64,000 bases of DNA, from assembly GCA_963775245.1 (NCBI GenBank), contig CAVZID010000014.1, forward strand, positions 1-64,000, written 5' to 3'. A program made the position numbers and the translations under genes. Shown here one piece after another: positions 1-8,179 of the stretch (within the stretch, counting starts at the first letter, position 1; the number at the start of each line of letters is the position of its first letter). The notes beneath the pieces are model-generated. The model was not told the DNA's origin and searched no databases. It was given only the letters and a program-made list of their open reading frames with translations. Source of the stretch: CAVSWT01 sp963775245. GTDB taxonomy: Bacteria; Bacteroidota; Ignavibacteria; Ignavibacteriales; Ignavibacteriaceae.

Positions 1-135
1 TTTTGGCTTGTTAAATTTTGAAAATCAAAATCAAAATTTCAAGGCTTTAAAAATAAAGAATATTTTAAAATTCTTTGGTGATTTTTTGTCTAAGATAGGA
101 AATAATTAATTATAGGTATAAATTTATTTAGAATT

Positions 136-221
136 AGCTGTCTTATAAGTTATAAATTCTTCTAATTTATTTCGATAAGTTATTAGCTAATAAAACATTG
201 TAAATTACTTATAAGACAGCT
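136..221. repeat. 15-bp perfect inverted repeat with nested palindrome
   Basis: Positions 136-150 (AGCTGTCTTATAAGT) are the exact reverse complement of 207-221. The 56-base interval holds a second perfect 14-bp palindrome at 180-193 (TTATTAGCTAATAA). The structure begins 6 bases beyond the stop codon of the minus-strand secreted protein, so it may act as a 3'-end structure for that gene. No U-run follows on the minus strand, so a classical intrinsic terminator is not clear. Confidence 0.6.
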
Positions 222-226
222 CAGTA

Positions 227-2980
227 TCACTTTAACAGTATGAATTTTTTTACATCATTAAGTTTATTTGTTCCGTTGGAAGATACAGCAGTAATTTGAT
301 AAATATAAATTCCTGAAGCTAAATTACCGGCGTTAAAATTAAGTTCATGAAATCCTGCCGGCTCAATATCATTTTTTAACTCCTTCACTATTTGACCAAT
401 CAAATTATAAACGGTTAAAATAACCTTGCTATCTTTTGGAAGTGCATATCTAATGGTTGTACTTGGATTAAACGGGTTAGGATAGTTTTGATACAATTTA
501 TATTCTTTTGGAAGTGTTCCGGATAAACGATCAACGCTTGTAAGAATTTTTGTGGAAAAATTCCAAGTAGGAGAAGTCGAACTATTCCCACCCAAATTTC
601 TTGATGCTACTCTCCAATAATATTTTGTATTACTGGATAAACCGGAAATTTGTTTGGACGTATCAGTTACCGATGAATCATTTAAGATGAAAGAATTAAA
701 AGTGGAATCAACAGACAGTTGAACGATATAAAATGATGCATTATATATTTTACTCCAAACAATGTTAACCGTGGTATCTAAATTTAAAGCGTTATTTGAA
801 GGCTGGATTAAGCTTGGAATATCAGGTGCGGCAATAATTGTTTTGAAGTTCCATGTTTGTGAAAATGCACTCTTACCAGCGGCATTTATTGATCCGACTC
901 TCCAAAAATATTTCGAATTATTTTGTAATGAGTTTAGCGATTTTACAGTATCAGCGATGGTTGAATCGGCGATGAGAAAATTTGAAAATAAACTGTCGGT
1001 AGAAACTTGGAGATAATATTCACTAGCGTCTGCAGCTTTATTCCAAACAAGATTTAAATCTGTTGGTTGATTTTCAATCCCTGTTAAAGGTGATGATAAT
1101 TGTGGAACCCCGGGTTTGGCGACAATAGTAGTGAAATTAAAAGTGTTTGAATATGGGCTTGTCCCAATTATATTCTTAGCACTAACCCTCCAATAATATT
1201 TTTTTTTATTGTTTAGCGGGCCAACCAATTTTGTGGTATCTGTTAAAGTTGAATCTTCAAAAATAAGAGAATTAAAGAGAGAATCAGTTGCCAACTGAAT
1301 ATGAAAATTTGAGCTGCTTATTGGTTTATTCCACATTAAAGTCGGAGTTATTGAAACATTTATTGCTTCATTGTCTACACCTAAAAGCAATGGAGAACTG
1401 GGAGGATGTCCGCCAAGTTTATTCGTTCCGCCATTATTATTTGCCAAAGTGAAATCACCGAATGAAGTAAAAGGAATAGACGAAGTTATATTTCCAACAA
1501 AATTAGCACTTGTTGCATCACCTCCTAAATCAATCCAATTTCCTGCCCCATCATTTTTTGCAATCCGTAAGTTCGAACTATTCCTCACTCCATCGTCTAC
1601 ATTCATAGTATCATAATTAATTTTTATTGAAGCAGAGATGACATCGGCACCGCTTCCTTTTGTTATTTTAAAATGTCTAACAAATGAAACTAAATCCAAA
1701 GTCGACGGAAGATTTCGTTCACTTGGTGGTGTATTGATTAATTCACTTTTATAAGTAGTTGGAACTGCAGAATTCTGAGTAATTGTTAAAGCAACCGGCC
1801 TATAAGAAGATCCTTTACCGATTGGAAAATTTATATTTGTAGGAGTACTCGAAGCAACAATTCTTTGCATTGGCCCGTTTATGAAATTAATAAAATTTGT
1901 CCCTATAATTGATCCGCGTGGTCCAATAGTTAATGGTGCTGAATCCGAAGTATTTATTTTCCCATTTGATAAAGTTAAAGATGAGTTGACTATTATTTCG
2001 TTATTTAAAACAAATCCAAAAGGATTATTTAATATAGTTGCACCATTAAATGAAAGGGGAGACGTGCCGCTAATTGTCTGGACTGAATTTCCATTTAAAG
2101 TTAATGTTGAATTAGGCGAATTTGATGTAGTGAATTGAGCATTTGTAGTGATGCTGCCAGATATAGAAATATTTACTCCGGCAGTTCCAAAACTCATCGG
2201 GCCATCAAATAAAATATTATTAATAATTCCATCTAATCCCCATGGGTCCAAAGTTACGCCGGGTTTTACAGACCATGTATTTAATACCTCAAAAGTTCCG
2301 CCGCCTCCACCTGGAGAAGCATAAGTTCTTGTCCCTCCTGCAGAGTCTGATGCAAAAACTAAATTACCAAATGTATAACCGGAAACATCTGGAGAAACAA
2401 CTGTTGTTCCCCGAACATTCCATTCCATTATACTTCCGGATTCAAATGTTATATTTGTTGAAGGGAAAGGATTCTTAAAGGATCTATCTGTAACCTGTAT
2501 AAATTTACCGCCATTTTTTACTCTTACCAAATCAGTTACGCCAGCACTTTCAATATAATTTGTTCCACTTGTTGCAGTAGAGGCATTAATGAATACTCCG
2601 CCATCATCAATTAAAAAGTCAATATCGTTGCCGCCGCCATTCCCAAATACAAATCCCGCTGGATTACCGCCGCCGCCTCTAACAAATTTACTTTCAAATA
2701 ATAGGGCTATAGTATTTGTATTTGCTGGATAGCTTATTTTTATAGTTCGACAAACAGCAGAACTATTTTCGGGAATTAAGACTGTATAACTGCCTGAAAC
2801 ATTTGTATTATCAAGTATAATATCATCAGATGTCGTTGGGACTGAATTTCCACTCCAATTGCTTGCGGTGGTCCATAACCCATTACCACCTATACCAGTC
2901 CATGTTTTTTGAGCAAGTGTAGGGAAAGTAAAAAGTAGAAAACTAAGAGTAACGAAAATAGGAGAAGCAAGCTTTTTCAT
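227..2980 (-). CDS. Secreted fibronectin type III repeat protein with type IX secretion C-terminal sorting domain
   Basis: Encodes about 917 residues. The N-terminus is a signal peptide starting MKKLASPIFV with a hydrophobic core. I chose the ATG at 2980 because GGAG lies 6 bases upstream; an in-frame ATG at 2992 overlaps that ribosome site. The middle is a low-complexity, beta-rich region of the kind seen in adhesin-like shells. It is followed by three tandem fibronectin-III-like repeats (about residues 530-815), each with a W-x-K start, a TDSLF-type strand and a KYYWRV strand. The last 90 residues carry YPNPFNPSTTIRY and end in a LASGIYIYQI strand, the hallmark of the type IX sorting domain. 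It is probably exported and anchored at, or released from, the cell surface. No enzymatic domain is visible, so the function is unknown. Confidence 0.88.
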   Translation of the reverse strand: MKKLASPIFVTLSFLLFTFPTLAQKTWTGIGGNGLWTTASNWSGNSVPTTSDDIILDNTNVSGSYTVLIPENSSAVCRTIKISYPANTNTIALLFESKFVRGGGGNPAGFVFGNGGGNDIDFLIDDGGVFINASTATSGTNYIESAGVTDLVRVKNGGKFIQVTDRSFKNPFPSTNITFESGSIMEWNVRGTTVVSPDVSGYTFGNLVFASDSAGGTRTYASPGGGGGTFEVLNTWSVKPGVTLDPWGLDGIINNILFDGPMSFGTAGVNISISGSITTNAQFTTSNSPNSTLTLNGNSVQTISGTSPLSFNGATILNNPFGFVLNNEIIVNSSLTLSNGKINTSDSAPLTIGPRGSIIGTNFINFINGPMQRIVASSTPTNINFPIGKGSSYRPVALTITQNSAVPTTYKSELINTPPSERNLPSTLDLVSFVRHFKITKGSGADVISASIKINYDTMNVDDGVRNSSNLRIAKNDGAGNWIDLGGDATSANFVGNITSSIPFTSFGDFTLANNNGGTNKLGGHPPSSPLLLGVDNEAINVSITPTLMWNKPISSSNFHIQLATDSLFNSLIFEDSTLTDTTKLVGPLNNKKKYYWRVSAKNIIGTSPYSNTFNFTTIVAKPGVPQLSSPLTGIENQPTDLNLVWNKAADASEYYLQVSTDSLFSNFLIADSTIADTVKSLNSLQNNSKYFWRVGSINAAGKSAFSQTWNFKTIIAAPDIPSLIQPSNNALNLDTTVNIVWSKIYNASFYIVQLSVDSTFNSFILNDSSVTDTSKQISGLSSNTKYYWRVASRNLGGNSSTSPTWNFSTKILTSVDRLSGTLPKEYKLYQNYPNPFNPSTTIRYALPKDSKVILTVYNLIGQIVKELKNDIEPAGFHELNFNAGNLASGIYIYQITAVSSNGTNKLNDVKKFILLK

Positions 2981-3224
2981 TAAGTACTCCATTCAATAAT
3001 GTTTAACAAAAATTAATTTAGAATTAAATATTAAGTGCGGCAGAAAAGTATTTAGTGACAGAAAATGGAATTTTCGTTGAAAACTTTTGCAGGTTGTTTA
3101 GTTATTCTTCAATCAATAATGTTTATTTGTTATTTTAAAATTATTAGATATAAAATTATGAACAACATCATTAAAAATTTATTTATAAGTATATTTGAAA
3201 ATATTTTTAATCTAACTGAATGAC

Positions 3225-4745
3225 ATGAAAAATCTTTACAAAGTTATAATAATTGCATTCTTACTTGTGGCTGTATTGAAATCTCAATCCAACTCCCCTA
3301 AAAGGGAATTAAGAGGTGCCTGGATTGCAACAGTAAAAAATATTGATTGGCCTTCTTCAAATATAGAGTCATCAGACAAACAAAAAAATGAATTAATTGA
3401 TTTACTTGATAAATTAAAAAGTGCCGGAATAAATGCCGTATATTTTCAAGTTCGAACTGAATGCGATGCATTATACAAATCAAGTTATGAACCCTGGTCT
3501 TATTGGTTAACGGGACAGCAGGGTAAAGCACCAAAACCTTTTTATGATCCACTTAAATTTGCCATAGAAGAAGCACATAAAAGAGGAATTGAATTTCATG
3601 CCTGGTTTAATCCTTACAGAGCAATTAGGCAAGTTGGAGATTATGAAATTTCACCTGAGCATGTTTCAAAAAAACATCCTGAATGGATTTTAGATTTTAA
3701 GGAATATAAAATGCTAAATCCAGGAATTCCAGAAGTACGTGACTACATTGCTTCTATTATATCAGATGTAGTAAGAAGATATAAAGTGGATGGAATTCAC
3801 TTTGATGATTATTTCTATCCATACATTCCAATTATCTCAAATGAAGATTCAATAACATTTGCAAAATATAATAGTGGATATAATGATGTTGATGATTGGA
3901 GAAGATATAACATTAATACGATGATTGCTCAATGTTATGACAGTATACTTGTAATTAAACCAAATATTAAATTTGGAGCAAGTCCGTTTGGAGTTGTTGA
4001 AAATAAATATGCCGGAACAAATAGCTTTAATTCTTACGATAAAATTTATTGTGATCCGTTAAACTGGATTAACAATAAAACTATTGATTATGTAATTCCA
4101 CAAATATACTGGAAGATTGGTGATGAAAAATCTGATTACAAATTGTTACTTCCCTGGTGGGCATCTGTGGTAAACGACAGACAATTATATATCGGATTAT
4201 TTTCAAGTAAATTTGCAAGTGGTGACTATGATAGTTCAAAAACTGAAATCGAAAATCAAATTATATTAAATAGACAGACTTCTAATGTATTAGGTTCGGT
4301 TTTTTTTAGTGCTAAATCAATAACACAAAATTATGGCGGACTGGCAGATTCACTTAAAAACAATTTCTTTAAATATCCCGCATTACTTCCTATTATGCCG
4401 TGGAAAGATTTAACCCCGCCCGCTCCTCCATTTGATTTAAGTGTTGAAGGTAATATTGAAAGTAGAATTTTAACCTGGAAATGTTATTTTATGAATACTG
4501 CAAATAATTTTTACAACACTCCAACAGGTATAATCATTTATAAATTTACAAATGGTGAAAAAATAAATTTAAATGATGCTACAAAAATATTAACAATAGT
4601 TTTTACCCATGAAAACTCTTTTTTAGATGAATCTCCACTAAATGATTCTAGTTCTGTTACTTATATCATTACATCGATAAACAGATTAAACATTGAAAGC
4701 GGGCCCAGCAATAAAGTAGAATTTAGAACCGTAAATTTAAGATAG
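3225..4745 (+). CDS. Glycoside hydrolase-like family GHL10 (DUF187), exported
   Basis: 506 residues. A signal peptide (MKNLYKVIIIAFLLVAVLKS) precedes the family signature RELRGAWIATVKNIDWPSS. GHL10 proteins have a TIM-barrel fold, and the YddW/DigH members cleave glycan strands of peptidoglycan. Residues here that fit the barrel include VYFQVRTECDALY, WFNPYR and HFDDYFYP (H192, D194, D195), which probably contributes the acidic active site. The C-terminal hundred residues look like a fibronectin-type accessory domain. No Shine-Dalgarno is seen before the ATG, as is common in this phylum. It stands alone between a divergent secreted protein and a ferredoxin. The family call is firm; the exact substrate is not known. 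Confidence 0.87.
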   Translation: MKNLYKVIIIAFLLVAVLKSQSNSPKRELRGAWIATVKNIDWPSSNIESSDKQKNELIDLLDKLKSAGINAVYFQVRTECDALYKSSYEPWSYWLTGQQGKAPKPFYDPLKFAIEEAHKRGIEFHAWFNPYRAIRQVGDYEISPEHVSKKHPEWILDFKEYKMLNPGIPEVRDYIASIISDVVRRYKVDGIHFDDYFYPYIPIISNEDSITFAKYNSGYNDVDDWRRYNINTMIAQCYDSILVIKPNIKFGASPFGVVENKYAGTNSFNSYDKIYCDPLNWINNKTIDYVIPQIYWKIGDEKSDYKLLLPWWASVVNDRQLYIGLFSSKFASGDYDSSKTEIENQIILNRQTSNVLGSVFFSAKSITQNYGGLADSLKNNFFKYPALLPIMPWKDLTPPAPPFDLSVEGNIESRILTWKCYFMNTANNFYNTPTGIIIYKFTNGEKINLNDATKILTIVFTHENSFLDESPLNDSSSVTYIITSINRLNIESGPSNKVEFRTVNLR

Positions 4746-4797
4746 AATAGCTGCAAAATATTTTTTACAAAATAAATTCACCAGATTAAAAATAAGT

Positions 4798-4829
4798 GTT
4801 GATAATTAATATTATTATCATTTACTTTG
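4798..4829 (+). promoter_or_regulatory. Possible Bacteroidota-type promoter of the ferredoxin gene
   Basis: GTTG ending at 4801 is followed after 20 bases by TTACTTTG (4822-4829). This resembles the TTTG / TAnnTTTG elements used by the Bacteroidota primary sigma factor. It lies 45 bases before the ferredoxin start. Both elements have a mismatch to consensus, so this is tentative. Confidence 0.3.
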
Positions 4830-4873
4830 TTTTATCTTTCCACTAAATAATAATTGAATTAAAAGGAGAACGT

Positions 4874-5224
4874 ATGGCTTACATAATAACCAAACTATGT
4901 TTGGATTGTAAAGATATTGCTTGCACACAAGTTTGCCCTGTTGATTGTATTTATGAATATTCGGGTGACGATCCGGCAATTCCTAAAAATCAATTATTAA
5001 TTGATCCGGATGAATGTATTGACTGTAATGCTTGCGTTCCCGAATGTCCTTGGGAAGCAATCTTTGCTGAAGAAGAAACTCCTGATATTTTCAATGAAGA
5101 CATTGAAATAAATGCAAAGATAGTTGGACAAAAAAGATTTGTTCCACAAAGAGAAGAAGGAAAACCATTACCAACTCCGGAAGAAATTCAAACAAATAAA
5201 GAAAAATGGGGCTATAACGGATAA
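4874..5224 (+). CDS. fdxA: Seven-iron ferredoxin, FdxA type ([3Fe-4S][4Fe-4S])
   Basis: 116 residues, cytoplasmic electron carrier. Nine cysteines sit at 9, 12, 17, 21, 25, 48, 51, 54 and 58, the same spacing as Azotobacter vinelandii ferredoxin I. By that homology C9, C17 and C58 would bind a [3Fe-4S] cluster and C21, C48, C51 and C54 a [4Fe-4S] cluster, with C12 and C25 as non-ligands. The tail after residue 70 is longer than the cluster core and acidic to polar. The start is supported by a strong AAAGGAG 6 bases before ATG. It is monocistronic, and its electron partner cannot be told from the neighbours. The 7Fe assignment rests on cysteine spacing; a 2[4Fe-4S] form is less likely. Confidence 0.9.
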   Translation: MAYIITKLCLDCKDIACTQVCPVDCIYEYSGDDPAIPKNQLLIDPDECIDCNACVPECPWEAIFAEEETPDIFNEDIEINAKIVGQKRFVPQREEGKPLPTPEEIQTNKEKWGYNG

Positions 5225-5256
5225 TTGAATTTTAGCTTCAATACTTCCTAAATATT

Positions 5257-5390
5257 GTGTACAATTAATTTTATATCTGCGTCTCTCTTATTGTACACCT
5301 TCATAACTTGTCACATCATTTCGTACTAAAAAACATTTCAAAGTATGCGAATCCTTGGCATTTAAGTTGACCTTAGGAGGTTTTGTACAA
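5257..5390. promoter_or_regulatory. Three TTGTACA-like half palindromes upstream of the barrel gene
   Basis: GTGTACAAT at 5257-5265 is the exact reverse complement of ATTGTACAC at 5290-5298, and a perfect TTGTACAA palindrome lies at 5383-5390. The three sites fall in the gap between the ferredoxin gene and the barrel gene. They may be an operator cluster, or the first pair may form a weak hairpin after fdxA. No regulator can be assigned. Confidence 0.3.
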
Positions 5391-5392
5391 CA

Positions 5393-5413
5393 ATGAAAAG
5401 GTTGAGACAATGA
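5393..5413 (+). other. Possible six-codon leader ORF coupled to the barrel gene
   Basis: ATG at 5393 reads M-K-R-L-R-Q and stops at TGA 5411-5413, overlapping the next start codon (ATG at 5410) by the ATGA type of overlap. A GGAGG ribosome site at 5376-5380 lies 12 bases before this ATG, much better placed for the mini-ORF than for the barrel start. Translational coupling is possible but unproven. Confidence 0.3.
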
Positions 5414-6054
5414 AAAAAATATTATTAGCTATTTTAATTCTAGTTTGTTATTCGAACTCATTTGCACAGCATGGTTCTGCAGCAATTAAATTGGGAGAAT
5501 TCTTTCCATCTTCATCAGGCAGCGGATTTATAATTGGTTACGAAGGTGCTCATTTTATGGATGAAAATTTAACTTTAGGCTGGAGTATAGATTGGTACCA
5601 TGAAAGTTATGTAGATAAACAACTTGTCTCACAATTTAATGATTTGTATGGAATTTCCGGCGGCCAAATAAACGAGCTTAGAGCTAAAACTAATTTGCAT
5701 GATTTTCCTTTAATGGGAATAGTAACGGCAAAAGTTTTAGTTGCTCCTTATACAAAAATTTATTTTACAGGCGGGCTTGGAGGAGAGGTTCTTTTTATAA
5801 GCTACAGCAATTTTGAAAACCCAAGTCAAAATGATTTTCTAACAGCATTTGATTTTAACTGGCAAGTAGGATTCGGCACTTTGTATCAAATTGGAAGAAG
5901 GTCTGATATTTTTGCTGAAATAGATTATCATCATTCGGCACCAAGCTGGCAGTATGATACAAAAGATCCAATGACTGGAATGAAAAGAACTTTCGAAAGA
6001 GAAATTGATATGAGCGGCTTAATGTTTAGAATAGGATTTAGATTTTATTACTAA
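5410..6054 (+). CDS. Outer-membrane beta-barrel protein, small, function unknown
   Basis: About 214 residues from the ATG at 5410, which opens a signal peptide MKKILLAILILVCYSNSFA ending in a signal peptidase I site. The mature part has alternating hydrophobic/aromatic strands, glycine-rich turns (GGLGGEVLF) and a C-terminal strand ending in GFRFYY, with the terminal aromatic residue typical of BamA-assembled barrels. The size suits an eight-stranded OmpA/OmpW-like barrel. A longer reading from TTG at 5383 would bury the signal peptide and is less likely. It is followed by a terminator hairpin, so it is probably the last gene of its transcript. Confidence 0.7.
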   Translation: MKKILLAILILVCYSNSFAQHGSAAIKLGEFFPSSSGSGFIIGYEGAHFMDENLTLGWSIDWYHESYVDKQLVSQFNDLYGISGGQINELRAKTNLHDFPLMGIVTAKVLVAPYTKIYFTGGLGGEVLFISYSNFENPSQNDFLTAFDFNWQVGFGTLYQIGRRSDIFAEIDYHHSAPSWQYDTKDPMTGMKRTFEREIDMSGLMFRIGFRFYY

Positions 6055-6076
6055 TGTTGTGTTAAACTTTAGTAAT

Positions 6077-6105
6077 AAACCCAATTTCTTCAAGAAATTA
6101 GGTTT
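6077..6105 (+). terminator. Hairpin after the barrel gene
   Basis: The arms 6077-6090 and 6092-6105 pair over 14 positions with one C-A mismatch and a tight loop at 6091. It starts 22 bases after the stop codon. The tail is only moderately T-rich, so it may work as a 3'-stabilising or bidirectional terminator. Confidence 0.55.
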
Positions 6106-6155
6106 ATAATTTCTCATCAAATAATTAATGCGACATTAAGAATGCTGCTCATTTT

Positions 6156-6325
6156 TAAAAACCTTCTCACATAGTGATGCCTTTGGCAGAGGTAAGGGGA
6201 GCCTCGAAGGTTTTTACATTATAAATTTATTTGACCTTCAAGGTTTAGTCAAATTATGAACTTTTAATATTTTTGAAAGGATTAAATGTAAATCTTTTAT
6301 AAAATTTAAGTTAACCTTGAAGGTC
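6156..6325. repeat. Two nested inverted repeats between convergent genes
   Basis: TAAAAACCTT at 6156-6165 pairs with 6207-6216, and GACCTTCAAGGTT at 6233-6245 is the exact reverse complement of 6313-6325, which abuts the stop codon of the minus-strand YjbQ gene. The gap between convergent genes (6106-6325) holds no other recognisable feature. The arms share the core ACCTTnnAGGT, suggesting a decayed or compound palindromic repeat. Confidence 0.5.
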
Positions 6326-6757
6326 TTAGTCGATTCTTTTCCCGTAAATCGTAATTAAGATTTTTCGTGCGCCACCATAATTTCTATGCTCACATAAATA
6401 AATTCCCTGCCAGGTTCCTAAATTAAAATCACCATTTGTAATTGGGATAGTGACACTGCTTCCTAATATTGACGCTTTCAAATGTGCCGGCATGTCATCC
6501 GAGCCTTCGGTATTATGTAGATAATAAGGAGCATTTTCCGGAATCATTTTATTAAAATGAGTTTCAAAATCTTTTCTAACAGTCGGGTCAGCATTTTCAT
6601 TTATTGTTAAAGAAGCGCTGGTATGCTTTATAAATACGTGTGCGATTCCTATTTCAAAATTTCTTATTTCAGGGATTTCATGAAAGATTTCATCGGTTAT
6701 TAAATGATAGCCTCTTTTCTTGCCGGAAATTTTAATTTCTTTTTGAAAAATATCCAT
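6326..6757 (-). CDS. YjbQ/UPF0047 family protein (secondary thiamine-phosphate synthase enzyme family)
   Basis: 143 residues, the normal length of the TIGR00149/UPF0047 family. The signature is present: GIAHVFIKHTSASLTINENAD, then the conserved histidine pair region YLHNTEGSDDMPAHLKAS and GTWQGIYLCEHR near the C-terminus. Some members support weak thiamine phosphate synthase activity when overexpressed, but the physiological role is unsettled. It is the last gene of the minus-strand feoA-feoB-fur-hydrolase run, 119 bases after the hydrolase gene, so co-transcription is possible but not certain. The start ATG at 6757 gives the family's usual N-terminus. Confidence 0.88.
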   Translation of the reverse strand: MDIFQKEIKISGKKRGYHLITDEIFHEIPEIRNFEIGIAHVFIKHTSASLTINENADPTVRKDFETHFNKMIPENAPYYLHNTEGSDDMPAHLKASILGSSVTIPITNGDFNLGTWQGIYLCEHRNYGGARKILITIYGKRID

Positions 6758-6876
6758 AATTTTTGTAGTGTTTATTACATGAAATAATGCTTACAATAAT
6801 AAAAATTTTATAAACTAAAATTTAAAGAGTTGAAGATTTGATGAAGAATAATTTACTCGATGGAGATTTCAAAAAA

Positions 6877-7590
6877 TTATTCCGGTACATGAACAAGGAA
6901 ATATTCCTTTGCACTTTTCCCGATTGACTTTGCTTCGTTAATTGTCATGTGCATATCATCTGGAGTATCTTCATCATGGCCAGCTTCTATTATTGCCAAA
7001 TCAGAATCTTTAGCATAATGAACAAGTTCTTCGCAATAAGCAGTATCTCCGCCGTAACATATTTTTGATTTTTCGAAAGTGAACTTATAGCCTAATGCAG
7101 GAACTTGCCTGGTAGCAGTTCCATCTGAAATATATTCTTTGTGAATAACTGGAAATGGGTTAATGATCACTTTTTTACTTCTAAAACTTTTATACTCTTT
7201 TATTTCAACCAGGTTTATTTTATAAGATAAACTGCTTGAATAAACTTTCATGAATGCTTTATAAATACTCTCAATTTCAATACAGCCTTTTGGATAATAA
7301 ATTGATATAGGAGTCTTCTTTCTCATTACTCTCAAGTAAGTTAAAAGAGACCAAACACCGCCTACGTGATCATGATGTCCGTGAGTGATAAACACATCAG
7401 AAATAGTTAAAATAGCTTTTGTTCCAATTTCATTATTTAAGTCTCTCAAAATTCCATCACCGGGATCAACAACAAAGTTTGCTTCACCTGCACGAAGCAA
7501 AATACCGGTTGCAATGTTCGGGATAGAGCAAAATATTTTTATTGAGAAATTATTTTTACGCCAGGTTAAAGGATATTTAGTATGTAACAT
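6877..7590 (-). CDS. Metallo-beta-lactamase fold hydrolase, RNase Z-like
   Basis: 237 residues. The zinc-binding motif H70-G-H72-H73-D74-H75 follows a strand (DVFITH), with further candidate ligands H150, D182 (YGGDTAY), H214 (in HMT) and H234 (LVHVPE). The HMT and terminal histidine pattern resembles the tRNase Z / arylsulfatase branch rather than glyoxalase II. The protein is shorter than most tRNase Z enzymes and I see no exosite arm, so tRNA 3' processing is not claimed. It begins 11 bases after the fur stop codon, suggesting translation from the same transcript. Substrate unknown. Confidence 0.8.
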   Translation of the reverse strand: MLHTKYPLTWRKNNFSIKIFCSIPNIATGILLRAGEANFVVDPGDGILRDLNNEIGTKAILTISDVFITHGHHDHVGGVWSLLTYLRVMRKKTPISIYYPKGCIEIESIYKAFMKVYSSSLSYKINLVEIKEYKSFRSKKVIINPFPVIHKEYISDGTATRQVPALGYKFTFEKSKICYGGDTAYCEELVHYAKDSDLAIIEAGHDEDTPDDMHMTINEAKSIGKSAKEYFLVHVPE

Positions 7591-7601
7591 AAAACTTTTG
7601 A

Positions 7602-8063
7602 TTATTCATTATGTGATTTATAAAAATCGCAATTGTTTTTATTCTTGCAGCGGGCAAAAATATTGAATGAGTAACTTTCAACATTAAAACCTAAACCATT
7701 GCTAATTTCTTCAGGTAATTCTTTAATATTTGGATTTGAAAATTCAACTATTCTTCCGCAATCCATACATATCAAATGATCATGTGTTTGCTTTTTAAAG
7801 CTGCCTTCGTAGCGGGTAAGATTGTCTCCAAAATTTCTTTTAGTAAGAAGGTCGCATTGAGCTAGAAGTTCAAGGGTTTTATAAACAGTTGCTCTTGAAA
7901 CCCGGGATTTATTATTCTTCATTAAAACATATAAATCATCGGCACCAAAGTGTCCTTCATAATCAAGTGCAGCATCCAGAACCTCAAAACGTTCCGGAGT
8001 AATTCTGTTTTTCCCGTTCTTTAAGAAATTCCTAAAAACTTCAGAAGCTTTTTCGTGTTTCAA
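7602..8063 (-). CDS. fur: Fur family metal-responsive transcriptional regulator
   Basis: 153 residues. An N-terminal winged helix contains the recognition helix SRATVYKTLELL (about residues 53-67). The dimerisation domain has H94-D-H96 with the C99-M-D-C102 zinc pair, and a second cysteine pair C139/C145 near the C-terminus. Its position between feoAB and the hydrolase gene fits an iron-responsive regulator, and autoregulation or feo control would be typical. Fur, PerR and Zur cannot be told apart by sequence alone; the feo context favours Fur. It is preceded by a 116-base gap containing an AT dyad. The motif spacing C139-x5-C145 differs slightly from the more usual C-x2-C. Confidence 0.85.
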   Translation of the reverse strand: MKHEKASEVFRNFLKNGKNRITPERFEVLDAALDYEGHFGADDLYVLMKNNKSRVSRATVYKTLELLAQCDLLTKRNFGDNLTRYEGSFKKQTHDHLICMDCGRIVEFSNPNIKELPEEISNGLGFNVESYSFNIFARCKNKNNCDFYKSHNE

Positions 8064-8099
8064 TATTTTAATTTTTTATTGTTAATCGTAAAGTAAAAA

Positions 8100-8117
8100 T
8101 ATTATCACTGAATAATA
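8100..8117. promoter_or_regulatory. Possible Fur-type dyad upstream of fur
   Basis: TATTAT and ATAATA are symmetric around six bases, 37-54 bases before the fur start codon. In DNA this AT-rich such a match has little weight by itself. Position and symmetry make an autoregulatory site possible. Confidence 0.2.
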
Positions 8118-8179
8118 ATAGCAAATTGCTAATTGTATATCTATATAGAAAAGGAAATTTAAATAGATTGGTTAATGCC

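Noticed and set aside
762..2478. Short open frames on the plus strand across the secreted protein gene
   Set aside because: They lie opposite a strong minus-strand gene with signal peptide and sorting domain and have no protein-like features.
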